DNA of 64,000 nucleotides from Alcanivorax jadensis T9 (GCF_000756655.1 NZ_ARXU01000013.1:40721-104720), one strand, 5' to 3'. Shown: positions 16,848 through 26,586, numbered from the stretch's first letter. Notes: generated from the letters alone by a model not told the origin. Numbers and translations are program-made.

Positions 16848-18059
16848 ATGACCGAAGCCTATATTTACGATGCCATCCGTACTCCCCGTGGTCGGGGTAA
16901 AAAAGATGGCTCACTGCATACGGTGAAGCCGCTGGACTTGGTGGTCGGCCTGATCGATGAAGTGAAAGCCCGTTTCCCCAATATGGACACCAACCGTATT
17001 GATGATCTGTTGTTGGGCGTGGTTACCCCGGTGGGTGATCAGGGCGCCTGTATCGCCAAGACTGCGGCGCTGGCTGCGGGTCTGCCGGACACTGTGGCAG
17101 GTTATCAGCTGAACCGTTTCTGTGCTTCCGGCCTGGAAGCGGTGAACACCGGTGCCCAGAAAGTGGCTTCCGGTTGGGATGATCTGATTCTGGCGGGTGG
17201 TGTTGAAGCCATGAGCCGTATTCCCATGGGCTCTGATGGTGGCGCCTGGGCCATGGACCCGGTTACCAACTACAAGACCGGTTTCGTCCCCCAGGGCATC
17301 GGCGCTGATCTGATCGCCACCATCGAAGGCTTTTCCCGCCGTGATGTGGATGAATTCGCTGCCGAATCCCAGGCGCGGGCTGCCACTGCCTGGGAAAAAG
17401 GCTACTTCGGAAATTCTGTGGTACCGGTTACAGACCTCAACGGCCTGACCGTACTGGATCGCGACGAGCACGTTCGCGCCGGCACCACCGCCGATGGCCT
17501 TGCCGGTCTGAATCCGTCTTTCGCCATGATGGGCGAAATGGGTGGTTTCGATGCGGTGGCTCTGCAGAAATACCACTGGCTGGAAAAGATCGATCACGTC
17601 CATCACGCCGGTAACTCTTCCGGCATCGTGGATGGCGCGTCACTGGTCGTGCTGGGTAACGAGCAGGTTGGCAAGGATTACGGCATGAAGGCTCGTGGCC
17701 GTATTGTCTGCACAGCGATCAGTGGTGCCGATCCGACCATCATGCTGACTGGTCCGGGCCCGGCTGCCAAAAAGGCACTGGCCAAGGCCGGCCTGAAGGC
17801 TAGCGATATTGATCTGTGGGAAATCAACGAAGCGTTCGCCGCCGTGGCCATGCGCTTCATGAGGGACATGGACATCACCCCGGATGTGACCAACGTGAAT
17901 GGCGGTTCCATCGCCATGGGCCACCCACTGGGTGCCACCGGCGCCATGATCCTGGGCACCGCGCTGGATGAACTCGAACGTCGCGACAAGAAGTACGCGC
18001 TGTGCACCTTGTGTGTGGGCGGTGGCATGGGTATCGCCACCATCATTGAGCGTCTGTAA
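16848..18059 (+). CDS. Acetyl-CoA C-acyltransferase (thiolase)
   Basis: A 403-residue thiolase that cleaves 3-ketoacyl-CoA to acetyl-CoA and a shortened acyl-CoA. Nucleophilic Cys in [11 protein letters not shown] (near residue 92), His in GHPLGATG (near 357), the second active-site Cys in [10 protein letters not shown] (near 391) and the NEAFAAV loop. First gene of an operon with the hydratase/dehydrogenase 29 bp downstream, so it probably acts in beta-oxidation. The pair resembles a Pseudomonas thiolase/dehydrogenase pair rather than E. coli FadBA, and gene order is thiolase first. RBS AAGAGGAAGG precedes the ATG. Confidence 0.92.
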   Translation: MTEAYIYDAIRTPRGRGKKDGSLHTVKPLDLVVGLIDEVKARFPNMDTNRIDDLLLGVVTPVGDQGACIAKTAALAAGLPDTVAGYQLNRFCASGLEAVNTGAQKVASGWDDLILAGGVEAMSRIPMGSDGGAWAMDPVTNYKTGFVPQGIGADLIATIEGFSRRDVDEFAAESQARAATAWEKGYFGNSVVPVTDLNGLTVLDRDEHVRAGTTADGLAGLNPSFAMMGEMGGFDAVALQKYHWLEKIDHVHHAGNSSGIVDGASLVVLGNEQVGKDYGMKARGRIVCTAISGADPTIMLTGPGPAAKKALAKAGLKASDIDLWEINEAFAAVAMRFMRDMDITPDVTNVNGGSIAMGHPLGATGAMILGTALDELERRDKKYALCTLCVGGGMGIATIIERL

Positions 18060-18088
18060 ACCGCGTCGAACGAATTCGGAGAAAGAAC

Positions 18089-20254
18089 ATGAGTGAACAA
18101 ACTGCAATCCGTTGGGAACAGGACGCGGACAACATCGTTACCCTGATTCTGGATGATCCCAACCAGTCCGCGAACACCATGAACGAGCTGTACGGCAAGT
18201 CCATGGCAGCCACCGTGGAGCGTCTGGAAAAAGAGAAAGACAACATTGCCGGGGTGATCATCACCTCCGCCAAGAAGACCTTCTTTGCCGGCGGTGATCT
18301 GCGTGACCTGCTTAAGGCGAAAAAGGAAGACGGCCAGGTTTTCCTGGATAACGTTACCGAGATCAAGCGTCAGTTGCGCGTGCTGGAAACCCTCGGCAAG
18401 CCGGTTGTGGCTGCCCTGAACGGTACGGCTCTGGGTGGCGGTCTGGAAATCGCCCTGGCCTGTCATCACCGTGTTGCCATCAACGACAAATCCGCCCAGT
18501 TCGGTCTTCCGGAAGTGACCCTGGGTCTGCTGCCCGGTGGTGGCGGTGTCACCCGCGTGATCCGCATGCTGGGTATCCAGGATGGCCTGATGAAAGTGCT
18601 GATGCAGGGCCAGCGCATGAAAGCCGACAAGGCCCAGAAAGTGGGGCTGATCGACGAGCTGGCTGTTGACCGTGACGAGATGCTGGCCAAGGCCCGCGAA
18701 TGGGTCAAGGCCAATCCCAAAGCCCAGCAGCCCTGGGATCAGAAAGGTTACAAGATCCCCGGTGGTGACCCCAAGAATCCCAAGTTCGCCATGAACCTGC
18801 CGGCGTTCCCGGCCAACCTGAAGAAGCAGATCAAGGGCGCCAATTATCCGGCACCGCTGGCGATCATGTCTGCGGCCGTGGAAGGGGCCCAGGTGGATTT
18901 CGACAATGCCTCCACCATCGAAGGTCGCTACTTCGTGTCCCTGGTTACCAGCCAGGTGGCCAAGAACATGATCACCGCCTTCTTCTTCAACCTGCAGGCG
19001 ATCAACGCCGGTGCCAGCCGTCCCAAGGATGTGCCGAAATTCCGTGCCGAAAAAGTCGGTATCCTCGGTGCCGGCATGATGGGCGCGGGCATTGCCTATG
19101 TGACCGCTCGCAGTGGCGCCCAGGTTGTGCTGAAAGACATCTCCCAGGAAAACGCGGACAAGGGCAAGGATTACTCCCGCAAGCTGCTCGACAAGGACAT
19201 CTCCCGCGGCAAGATGACCGAAGAGAAGAAAGAGCAGATCCTGTCGCTGATCCATGCCACGGCAGATGCCAAGGATCTGGACGGGGTGGACTTCGTGATC
19301 GAGGCGGTATTCGAGAGCACCGAACTGAAGCACAAGGTCTTCCAGGAAATCGAGGATGTGGTGAAGCCGGATGCCGTGCTTGGCTCCAACACCTCATCTT
19401 TGCCGATTACCGGTCTGGCCAAGGGTGTGAAGAAGCAGGATAACTTTATTGGGATCCACTTCTTCAGTCCGGTGGACAAGATGCCGCTGGTGGAAATCAT
19501 TTCCGGCAAGGACACCAGCCCGGAAGCGCTGGCGAAAACCTACGATTACTGCCAGCAGATCAAGAAGACCCCCATCGTGGTCAACGATGCCCGTGGCTTC
19601 TTCACCACCCGCGTAATCGGCACTTTCGCCAACGAAGGGATTGCCATGCTGGGTGAAGGTATCAATGCCCAGTCCATTGAGCAGGCCGCCATGCAGGCCG
19701 GTTACCCGGTGGGTACGCTGAACCTGATCGATGAGATCAACATGGAAACCGCCCTGAAGATCGGCAAGGCGGCCCGTGACGATGCCAAGCGTGAAGGTCA
19801 GGAACTGCCGCCCGAGCATCCGGCTGAAGTGGTCATGAAGAAAATGGTCGAAGAGCTGGACCGTCCCGGTAAAGTCCAGGGCAAAGGCTTCTACGAGTAC
19901 CCGGAAAACGGCAAGAAGCACCTGTGGCCAGGTCTGAAAGACGCCTTTGGTGGTGACAAAGAGATTCCGTTTGAAGATATCAAGGAACGGATGATGTTTG
20001 TGGAAGCCATCGAAGCAGTGAAATGCTTCGACGAAGGCGTTATGGAATCTGTGGCCGATGCCAACATCGGTTCCATCTTCGGTATTGGCTTCCCGGCCTG
20101 GACCGGTGGTGTGATCCAGTACATCAACCAGTACGAGGGTGGTCTGCGTGGTTTCGCGGCCCGCGCCCAGGAGCTGGCCAAGTTGTATGGTGATCGCTTC
20201 AACCCGCCGGCTTCCCTGGTGGAGAAAGCGGAAAAAGGCGAAATCTACAAGTAA
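18089..20254 (+). CDS. FadJ-like enoyl-CoA hydratase / 3-hydroxyacyl-CoA dehydrogenase
   Basis: A 721-residue multifunctional beta-oxidation alpha subunit. Residues 1-250 are a crotonase domain: TSAKKTFFAGGDL and NGTALGGGLEIALACHHRVA form the oxyanion region, and GLPEVTLGLLPGGGG carries a catalytic Glu. Residues about 310-490 are the NAD domain with GILGAGMMGAGIAYV, and IHFFSPVDKMPLVEII carries the catalytic His. Two 3HCDH C-terminal domains follow (DARGFFTTRV). Hydrates enoyl-CoA and oxidises the hydroxyacyl-CoA with NAD+. Co-transcribed with the thiolase upstream, and a strong terminator follows. Confidence 0.93.
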   Translation: MSEQTAIRWEQDADNIVTLILDDPNQSANTMNELYGKSMAATVERLEKEKDNIAGVIITSAKKTFFAGGDLRDLLKAKKEDGQVFLDNVTEIKRQLRVLETLGKPVVAALNGTALGGGLEIALACHHRVAINDKSAQFGLPEVTLGLLPGGGGVTRVIRMLGIQDGLMKVLMQGQRMKADKAQKVGLIDELAVDRDEMLAKAREWVKANPKAQQPWDQKGYKIPGGDPKNPKFAMNLPAFPANLKKQIKGANYPAPLAIMSAAVEGAQVDFDNASTIEGRYFVSLVTSQVAKNMITAFFFNLQAINAGASRPKDVPKFRAEKVGILGAGMMGAGIAYVTARSGAQVVLKDISQENADKGKDYSRKLLDKDISRGKMTEEKKEQILSLIHATADAKDLDGVDFVIEAVFESTELKHKVFQEIEDVVKPDAVLGSNTSSLPITGLAKGVKKQDNFIGIHFFSPVDKMPLVEIISGKDTSPEALAKTYDYCQQIKKTPIVVNDARGFFTTRVIGTFANEGIAMLGEGINAQSIEQAAMQAGYPVGTLNLIDEINMETALKIGKAARDDAKREGQELPPEHPAEVVMKKMVEELDRPGKVQGKGFYEYPENGKKHLWPGLKDAFGGDKEIPFEDIKERMMFVEAIEAVKCFDEGVMESVADANIGSIFGIGFPAWTGGVIQYINQYEGGLRGFAARAQELAKLYGDRFNPPASLVEKAEKGEIYK

Positions 20255-20271
20255 CGTAGGTTCCGTCTGAT

Positions 20272-20302
20272 AAAAAAGCCCGGCCCTGTGCCGGGCTTTT
20301 TT
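20272..20302. terminator. Bidirectional rho-independent terminator
   Basis: A-run, GCCCGGC stem, CCTGT loop, GCCGGGC, T-run: a symmetrical hairpin with six As before and six Ts after. Ends the beta-oxidation operon on the plus strand and could also end the VOC gene on the minus strand. Confidence 0.9.
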
Positions 20303-20330
20303 ATGTCTGCACGTTGATGTCAGTCGCCAG

Positions 20331-20741
20331 CTAGCGGGGCCCCACCCAGAAATGCGGATTGCAGGCCACTTCCCACAGGTGGCCATCCGGATCGGCAAAG
20401 TAGCCGGCGTAACCGCCCCAATCGGTGGACTGTCCGGGCTTGATCAGTTGCGCACCGGCTTCCTGAGCCTGGGACAGTAACTGGTCGACCTGCTGTGGGC
20501 TTTCCACATTGTGTGCCATCGCCACGCCGCGAAAGCCCTGACCCGATGGCGCAACGCCGGCATCAGCGGCCAGCGCATCATGACCGAACAAGCCCAGCCA
20601 GGTGCCGTTCAATTCAAAGAACGCCACCGGCGCTTCGTCCGGCATGGGGCGGCGGGGCAGGCCGAGACCCTGCTCATAAAAGCGGATCGCCGTCGCAAGG
20701 TCATTGACGCCAAGGGTGATCATGCTGATACGTGGTTCCAT
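20331..20741 (-). CDS. VOC (glyoxalase/bleomycin-resistance) family protein
   Basis: A 136-residue protein with the two beta-alpha-beta-beta-beta units of the vicinal oxygen chelate fold: ISMITLGVNDLATAIRFYEQGLGL at the start and WGGYAGYFADPDGHLWEVACNP near the end, including a metal-ligand-type Glu in WEVA. Substrate cannot be told; members include isomerases, dioxygenases and antibiotic-binding proteins. Monocistronic between the beta-oxidation terminator and the divergent PPK2 gene. Confidence 0.85.
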   Translation of the reverse strand: MEPRISMITLGVNDLATAIRFYEQGLGLPRRPMPDEAPVAFFELNGTWLGLFGHDALAADAGVAPSGQGFRGVAMAHNVESPQQVDQLLSQAQEAGAQLIKPGQSTDWGGYAGYFADPDGHLWEVACNPHFWVGPR

Positions 20742-20809
20742 GAAAATCTCCTGTTTGCCTGGCTCTCACTGCCCTTTATGCTCAATACGGTATACCCAAG
20801 GGAGTGCGC

Positions 20810-21625
20810 ATGGAACTGGACCGCTTTGGTTGGCCGTCGGGGCCCACCCTCAACGTACAAAGTTTACCCACTGATTTCAGGGAACCACCGCAACAGGATC
20901 TCGATACGGTGCTGGACGGTCTGCACGAATACCAGCGGCGCCTGTTTGCCAATCGACGTCACGGGGTGCTCCTGGTCGTGCAGGGGCTGGATGCTGCCGG
21001 CAAGGACAGCCTGATTCGCACCCTGGCCCGGGCCATGGATCCGGCCGCGTTTCGGGTACATGGGTTCAGTCGACCGCTGGGTGAAGAGGTGGATCATGAT
21101 TTTCTCTGGCGGGTTTGGCGCCACCTGCCGGGCAGGGGGGAAGTGGTCGCCTTCAATCGCAGCCACTATGAATCGGTGTTGGCTGAACGGTTGTGGCCGG
21201 TCACCGAACACAGCAGTGATGACTGGCCGCTGAAATACGAGGCCATCAACGCCTTCGAGCAGCACTTGCACCGGGAAGGAACCCGGATCATCAAGATCTG
21301 GCTGAATACCTCGCAGGAAGAACAGCGTCGCCGTCTCTTAAAGCGCTTGGACAAGCCCCGCAAACGCTGGAAGTTTGACGCGGCGGATGTGGAAAGCTGG
21401 CTGGCAAGAGACGCCTATCTATCGCTGGTCAACGAGACCCTCGTGCCAACCCATACCCTTCATGCTCCCTGGCATCTGATTCCCAACGATGACAAGAAAA
21501 ATGCCAGAGCCGCGGTGGCGGCGTTGCTCCTGGATACGCTGAAGGAGCTGGCGCCAGAATACCCGCAGGAAGATCCCCAGTGTATTGAGCACTATCGGCA
21601 AGTACTGACGAAAAAGAATGATTGA
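20810..21625 (+). CDS. Polyphosphate kinase 2 family phosphotransferase
   Basis: A 271-residue PPK2-family enzyme that moves phosphate between polyphosphate and nucleotides. Walker A GLDAAGKDSL near residue 59; FNRSHYESVL as the Walker B/catalytic segment (the FNRSHYE form is that of class III-like PPK2s, which can phosphorylate both AMP and ADP, against FDRSWYN in class I); LNTSQEEQRRRLLKRLDKPRKRWKF forms the lid. ATG at 20810 is chosen with AAGGGAG 6 bases upstream; a GTG 6 bases earlier is in frame. It is followed after 9 bp by a Na/phosphate transporter gene, linking phosphate uptake with polyphosphate use. Confidence 0.88.
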   Translation: MELDRFGWPSGPTLNVQSLPTDFREPPQQDLDTVLDGLHEYQRRLFANRRHGVLLVVQGLDAAGKDSLIRTLARAMDPAAFRVHGFSRPLGEEVDHDFLWRVWRHLPGRGEVVAFNRSHYESVLAERLWPVTEHSSDDWPLKYEAINAFEQHLHREGTRIIKIWLNTSQEEQRRRLLKRLDKPRKRWKFDAADVESWLARDAYLSLVNETLVPTHTLHAPWHLIPNDDKKNARAAVAALLLDTLKELAPEYPQEDPQCIEHYRQVLTKKND

Positions 21626-21634
21626 GCCGCAGCG

Positions 21635-23158
21635 ATGAACAGTGTGCTGACAATGATTGCCGGGCTGGGTCTGTTTCTGTTTGCCATGCAACTGGTGGAA
21701 CAGGCGGTGCAGACCCTGTTCAGCGAAAAGGCTTCCCTGTGGCTGCAACGGTCCACCAACACCACCCTGAAAGGGGTGGTGGCAGGGGGCCTGATTACAG
21801 CAGTGATGCAGAGCAGTTCTCTCGTTGGGTTATTGGTGCTGGCATTCGTGTCGGTGGGGATACTCCCTCTGCGCCATGCCATGGCGGTGATGCTGGGCGC
21901 CAATCTGGGCACCACAGTAACCGGCTGGCTAGTAACGCTGCTGGGCTTCAAACTCTCGCTTTCTGCGGTCAGCCTGCCGCTGGCGGGGGCCGGTGCCCTC
22001 TGTTATGTGCTCCTGCCGAAAGGCATGTGGCGTTCTGCCGGCCTGTTTTTGCTGGCTTTCGGCTTACTGATCTTTGGTCTGGATACCATGAAGGTGGCGG
22101 TGGAAGGCGTCGGCCAGCGCTTTGATGTGAGCTGGCTGCAAGTTTATCCACCGGTGCTGTATCTGATGGCCGGGGTGTTGCTGACGGCCATCATCCAGTC
22201 TTCTTCTGCAGCCATGCTGATTACGCTATCGGCGCTAAACGGCGGCTTGATTGCCTTGCCGGAAGCTCTGGCGCTGGTGATCGGTGCGGACCTGGGGACT
22301 ACCAGCACCTTGCTGCTCGGTGCGATCAAGGGGTCCGTGCAGAAGAAGCAAGTGGCGGCGTTTCATGTGCTTTATAACGTGGGAACGGCGTTGCTGGCCT
22401 TTCTGCTGGTGATGCCCGTGTGGCCACAGGTCTCGGGCTGGTTGGGTATCGATGATCCGTTATATGGCCTGGTGGCCTTCCATACTGGCTTCAACTTGAT
22501 CGGTATTGTGGTGTTTGCGCCGTTACTGGGTGTTATGGAGCGAGCGATTGAAGCGCATATCGGCAAGCGAGGGCATCATGATCTGTTCGCGGATATCAGC
22601 CCGCAATCGGTAGAGCCTGCGCTGTTGGTGCTGGCACGGGAAACCGGCATTCTCATTGATCGGGTCAGGGATTATTGCCGGAACCCACTGCAGGGACGTT
22701 CCCTGTCCCGCTTCTTTGAGGAATATAGTCAGGTCACGGATCTGGAAATGCAGCTGGCAGACTATGCCAATCGGTTGGCCCAGCAGCCCATGACTGAGGG
22801 ACAGGAGCAGCGCCTGCAACGTTTGCGTGCCAGGGTGCGTGAAGCGGTTTATGCCTTGAAGGCGCTGAAGGATGTGGCGGATGACCTGGCGCTACTGACA
22901 GAAAGCCATGATCCCGGTTTGCAGGGCTTCAGTGAGCAGATCCTGCGAGCGTTGGACAGGCTCTACCAGGCACCACCCTGCGCGGACCTGGCGGCCCAGC
23001 ACCGGCAGGCCATGGAGCAGCTGCAACGTGAGGCCTATTCGTTGGTGGCAGATGCCCGTATGCGGGGTATCAGCGTATTGAATCTGGCGAGAGAAGTGGA
23101 TGAAAGTGGGCGCCACTGGTTGCGAAGTCTGGCGGTAATGGATGATGCGACTGAGTAG
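21635..23158 (+). CDS. Na/Pi cotransporter family protein
   Basis: A 507-residue inner-membrane protein. Residues 1-300 hold two inverted Na_Pi_cotrans repeats, each with the QSSS signature (AVMQSSSLVGLL near residue 52 and AIIQSSSAAMLI near 190) and GANLGTT / GADLGTTS motifs. Residues about 330-500 are a cytosolic PhoU-like helical domain. Known relatives carry or export phosphate with sodium. Starts 9 bp after the PPK2 stop, so the two form an operon. Ends 9 bp from the convergent response-regulator gene. Confidence 0.9.
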   Translation: MNSVLTMIAGLGLFLFAMQLVEQAVQTLFSEKASLWLQRSTNTTLKGVVAGGLITAVMQSSSLVGLLVLAFVSVGILPLRHAMAVMLGANLGTTVTGWLVTLLGFKLSLSAVSLPLAGAGALCYVLLPKGMWRSAGLFLLAFGLLIFGLDTMKVAVEGVGQRFDVSWLQVYPPVLYLMAGVLLTAIIQSSSAAMLITLSALNGGLIALPEALALVIGADLGTTSTLLLGAIKGSVQKKQVAAFHVLYNVGTALLAFLLVMPVWPQVSGWLGIDDPLYGLVAFHTGFNLIGIVVFAPLLGVMERAIEAHIGKRGHHDLFADISPQSVEPALLVLARETGILIDRVRDYCRNPLQGRSLSRFFEEYSQVTDLEMQLADYANRLAQQPMTEGQEQRLQRLRARVREAVYALKALKDVADDLALLTESHDPGLQGFSEQILRALDRLYQAPPCADLAAQHRQAMEQLQREAYSLVADARMRGISVLNLAREVDESGRHWLRSLAVMDDATE

Positions 23159-23167
23159 AGGCAGGGG

Positions 23168-23563
23168 TCAGGCTGACGCACCGGAGGGAGTCAGGTTGCT
23201 GCAGGCTAACTGGGTGAAGGCGACTTCCAGCCAGCGCCGTAACTCACTGGGGCGCAAGGGTTTGGGCATCAGTGTCTCGCCGCCGGCATCCAGGCATTGC
23301 TGCTGGTAGGCCTCACTGTGGTTGCCGGAGATGAACAGGATGGGGGTCTGGCCATTCTGGTTGCGGATTTCCCGAGCCACACTGAAGCCGTCCAGTATCG
23401 GTAGTTCCACGTCCAGAATCAGCAGGTCCACGTTCCGTTGCCGATAAAGGCGCAAGGCTGCCTCACCGTCGGCTGCCAGCACATATTCATGGCCCAGCTC
23501 TTCAATGATGCGGCAGATGATCAGACTGACAGCTTTATTGTCTTCGACAACGAGAACATTCAT
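23168..23563 (-). CDS. Single-domain response regulator
   Basis: A 131-residue CheY-like receiver with no output domain. VVEDN supplies the acidic pocket, LLILDVELPILDG carries the phospho-acceptor Asp near residue 52, FISGN the Ser switch position, and MPKPLRPSEL the conserved Lys-Pro. The ATG beginning MNVLVVEDN is taken; no strong ribosome site is seen, and the frame opens a few codons upstream. No histidine kinase lies nearby, so the partner is unknown. It is convergent with the Na/Pi gene. Confidence 0.88.
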   Translation of the reverse strand: MNVLVVEDNKAVSLIICRIIEELGHEYVLAADGEAALRLYRQRNVDLLILDVELPILDGFSVAREIRNQNGQTPILFISGNHSEAYQQQCLDAGGETLMPKPLRPSELRRWLEVAFTQLACSNLTPSGASA

Positions 23564-23816
23564 GACTGATTTTGTAACGTAACGGCAAGCCGATAACAAG
23601 AGTGAATGTCACGTCAAGGCAGTTTTCGTTGCGGTAAAGTACAATCGCAGGTCTGCCCAGGGTAAACAGTGTGTTAATTACGGTCAGTTTCTTTATTATG
23701 ATGGCCCGTGAACGGTCCTGCGGAGAGATGCGGAACGGGTATCATTGAAGATCACGATACTGGATTCTGATAGAGACAGCTTTTTGGCATTGCCAACGGT
23801 GTGAGGGTGGCGGTCG

Positions 23817-24836
23817 ATGTACCAGCGCAGAACAATCAATATCAATCGCGTAGTGAAGTTGCTTCAGGGGGCAGGGCGGTCCGGTGCCAGTATCCCTGAT
23901 CTGCTTGATCAATGTGATATTCCTCGGCAATTGCTGGATGATCCGGACGGCACCATCGAGCGCGACACCTTTATCAAGATGATGCTGCTGATTATGCAGC
24001 AGACCCAAGACGAGTTTCTCGGTTTCGGGCAGGGGCGCAAATCCAAGCCGGGCACATTTTCAATGATGGCCCACGCGGTGATCAACTGCCCGACCCTCGG
24101 TGCGGCCATTGAGCGGGGTATTCGTTTTTACGATCTGTTCGAACTGAGCATGCATTCCCGGATCGAGCGGCAAGGAGACATCGCCCGGCTGGTCGTCAAG
24201 GCGGACTCGCGCCTGGATTTTAGGGAAGTGATCATCGAGACGTCCCTTTTTGTCTGGCTGCGTTTCATGAGCTGGCTGGTGGGCAAGGCTATTGAACCCC
24301 AGCTGGTGAAGCTGGATTACACCGATGTGAGAAACGATGAGGAACACCGTTTCCTGTTCGATTGCCCCATCGAGTACAGTGCCGACGAAAATGCGGTGAG
24401 TTTCCGTGCTGACTTTCTCGACCTGCCCCTGGTGCAGAACGAGCTGTCTCTCTCCAAGTTCCTCAAGGATTCCCTGGCCCAGTTGTTCGATGGCAATATC
24501 CACAATGTGGGCTTGCCGGCGCAAATCCGGGCGATCATTTCCAACGAGTACGGCAACAGTTTCCCCGATTTCACGGAAATCTGCGGTAAACTGAACATGA
24601 CGCCGCAAACCCTGCGCCGCCGGCTGAAAGAGGCCAATACCAGCTACCAGGAGATCAAGGACTCCATCCGCAAGGATGCGTCAGTCTATTACCTGTCCAA
24701 GCCGGATCTGAGCATCGATGAAATTGCCCTGTTGATGGGCTTCAGTGAAGCCAGCTCTTTCCACCGTGCCTTCAAAAAGTGGACGGGCAAGACCCCATCC
24801 AGCTTCCGCAAAGAGCATTTCGGCGTTAGTCATTAA
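23817..24836 (+). CDS. AraC family regulator (arabinose-binding-like N-domain)
   Basis: A 339-residue regulator. Residues about 25-215 match the Arabinose_bd/OruR-type N-domain (PGTFSMMAHAVINCPTLGAAIERGIRFYDLF), and residues 235-335 hold two helix-turn-helix units: CGKLNMTPQTLRRRLKEANTSY and SIDEIALLMGFSEASSFHRAFKKWTGKTPSSFR. Such regulators often control lipid or amino-acid catabolism. purU begins 24 bp after its stop, so they may share a transcript, though a functional link is not evident. Confidence 0.9.
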   Translation: MYQRRTININRVVKLLQGAGRSGASIPDLLDQCDIPRQLLDDPDGTIERDTFIKMMLLIMQQTQDEFLGFGQGRKSKPGTFSMMAHAVINCPTLGAAIERGIRFYDLFELSMHSRIERQGDIARLVVKADSRLDFREVIIETSLFVWLRFMSWLVGKAIEPQLVKLDYTDVRNDEEHRFLFDCPIEYSADENAVSFRADFLDLPLVQNELSLSKFLKDSLAQLFDGNIHNVGLPAQIRAIISNEYGNSFPDFTEICGKLNMTPQTLRRRLKEANTSYQEIKDSIRKDASVYYLSKPDLSIDEIALLMGFSEASSFHRAFKKWTGKTPSSFRKEHFGVSH

Positions 24837-24860
24837 TCTGCCCGATTACCAGGACCCGCA

Positions 24861-25733
24861 ATGACAGTGCAAGACGCCAATACGGCCCGCCTGCTGGTAA
24901 CCTGCCCGGACAAGCCGGGTATTATCAGCGCCGTAAGTACCTTTCTGTTCAACCACGGTGCCAACATCACCGATTTCGATCAGCACTCCAGCGATGCGCG
25001 AGGTGGCACTTTCTTTTTGCGTCTGGAATTCCAGACGCCGGAGCTGGATTGTTCCCGGGACGCTCTGCGTAACAATTTCGCCAGCCGTGTTGCCGAACCC
25101 TACGGTATGCAGTGGCAGATCAGCTACGCCAGCGAGAAAAAGCGCATGGCGGTGCTGGTGTCACGCCATGACCACGTGATCATGGATCTCTTGTGGCGAA
25201 CCTCGCGGGGCGATCTACCAGCAACCATCCCCATGGTGATCAGCAACCATGAGGATTTACGCGGTGAAGTGGAGCGATTTGGGATCGACTATCACCATAT
25301 TCCAGTGAACGGCGATAACAAGGCCGAGGCAGAGGCCAAGGCGTTGGCGCTGTTGGACGGACAGGTGGACGTGATCGTGTTGGCCCGCTACATGCAGATT
25401 CTTAGCAGCGAGTTTGTTTCACACCATCCGCATCGCATTATCAACATCCACCATTCCTTCTTGCCTGCCTTTGTGGGCGCCAACCCGTATCAGCAGGCCC
25501 ACGATCGTGGCGTCAAACTGATCGGTGCCACCAGCCATTATGTGACGGAAGATCTGGATCAGGGCCCGATCATTGAGCAGAACGTGCAGCGGGTCAGTCA
25601 TCGACATTCCGCTGACGAGCTCAAATCGCTGGGTCAGGACGTGGAGCGGCAGGTAATGCTGCGGGCAGTACGCTGGCACCTGGAAGACCGGGTCATCGTT
25701 GATGGCAACAAGACCGTGGTGTTTGTGAAGTAA
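24861..25733 (+). CDS. purU: Formyltetrahydrofolate deformylase
   Basis: A 290-residue enzyme that hydrolyses 10-formyl-THF to formate and THF, balancing the one-carbon pool. An N-terminal ACT domain (LLVTCPDKPGIISAVSTFLF) precedes a formyl-transferase-like domain from residue 90; INIHHSFLPAFVGANPYQQAHDRG has the catalytic His (second His of NIHH) and TEDLDQGPIIEQ the catalytic Asp. Length is usual (280-290). A GTTGGAGC-type hairpin separates it from the next convergent gene. Confidence 0.95.
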   Translation: MTVQDANTARLLVTCPDKPGIISAVSTFLFNHGANITDFDQHSSDARGGTFFLRLEFQTPELDCSRDALRNNFASRVAEPYGMQWQISYASEKKRMAVLVSRHDHVIMDLLWRTSRGDLPATIPMVISNHEDLRGEVERFGIDYHHIPVNGDNKAEAEAKALALLDGQVDVIVLARYMQILSSEFVSHHPHRIINIHHSFLPAFVGANPYQQAHDRGVKLIGATSHYVTEDLDQGPIIEQNVQRVSHRHSADELKSLGQDVERQVMLRAVRWHLEDRVIVDGNKTVVFVK

Positions 25734-25777
25734 CAGCAGAGGGTCATCTGCTGTGGTATGAAAAGGTGCCTGACTTG

Positions 25778-25842
25778 TTGGAGCTTTGCGAGCAAAGCGA
25801 AGGCCGGTTCCAGGCGCTGCGCCTTGAAAGCAAGGCTCCAAC
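25778..25842. repeat. GTTGGAGC-type inverted repeat
   Basis: Arms GTTGGAGCTTTGC and GCAAGGCTCCAAC bracket a short GC-rich interior. Same family as the repeat at 54464-54549. Located between the convergent purU and outer-membrane protein genes, so it may help to end both transcripts. Confidence 0.7.
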
Positions 25843-25854
25843 CGCGTTTACGGG

Positions 25855-26526
25855 TCAGTTGGAAAAGCGAATCCCAACACCGAAGGAGCCAAAGTTTTCG
25901 GATTCCAACTGCGTTTGGCGATAATCTGCAGTGACAGACAGCTTGTCCAGTACCGGGATGGCTAGCCCCACGCTGATATAGGGGGCGATACCGCTTTGAC
26001 TGTCGTTAGTTGGGGCTTCGTTGACGGTGGCAACGGTGTCGGAATTATTGTCGAGGAATGCGCGTTGCTGGCTGTTTTCTAGCTTGAAATCGTAGATATA
26101 GGCACCGCCTTTCAGATAGACCCAACGTTTGGTTTGCCAGACAACACCCACCGTAATGCCGTTAAGGCGTAGTGAATTCTCTTCGCTGATCCTGACACTA
26201 TCGATGGGGGTTCCATTGATCGGGGTTTCATTGGACTCTGGTGCACGCTCAAACTGACGGTCATTCGAGTCTTCGCTGTTACGTAGGAAGCCCGCCTCCA
26301 GTCCCAGCCTAGAGTTTCCGCCGATATCCACACTGTTGAGCCACATTCCCAGGCGAATATCCAGCCCGTCGGTGGTATCAAAGCCATAGGGGGCCAGGTC
26401 GACACGTAGCATCTGCGCCTCGGCGTAGAAATCCACATCCGGTGGTGCCAGTTCTTCTTCGGCGTGTATAAAAGGGGAGAGCAGGGCAGCGCCAAGGCCC
26501 AGGGTCAGCGGCAATATTGTTTTCAT
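25855..26526 (-). CDS. Outer-membrane beta-barrel protein
   Basis: A 223-residue exported protein: Sec signal MKTILPLTLGLGAALLSPFIHA, then amphipathic strands with alternating polar and hydrophobic residues (LNGITVGVVWQTKRWVYLKGGAYIYDFKL, APYISVGLAIPVLDKLSVTADYRQTQLE) and a C-terminal GVGIRFSN, close to the Phe-ending OMP signature. It resembles small 8-strand barrels of the TIGR04219 or OmpW-like type, but I cannot assign the family. Divergent from rlmM with 60 bp between starts. The Shine-Dalgarno match is weak (CTGGA). Confidence 0.7.
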   Translation of the reverse strand: MKTILPLTLGLGAALLSPFIHAEEELAPPDVDFYAEAQMLRVDLAPYGFDTTDGLDIRLGMWLNSVDIGGNSRLGLEAGFLRNSEDSNDRQFERAPESNETPINGTPIDSVRISEENSLRLNGITVGVVWQTKRWVYLKGGAYIYDFKLENSQQRAFLDNNSDTVATVNEAPTNDSQSGIAPYISVGLAIPVLDKLSVTADYRQTQLESENFGSFGVGIRFSN

Positions 26527-26586
26527 TATTGATCCAGCCGTTGTGATAAGGACAATGTGCCACATTGTAACCAGCGCGAGACCAAC

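Noticed and set aside
17678..19333. Long open frame of 551 codons on the minus strand inside the beta-oxidation operon
   Set aside because: Antisense to clearly coding thiolase and FadJ-like genes; composition is His/Gly/Gln-rich as expected for reverse reading of GC-rich codons, with no domain or ribosome site.
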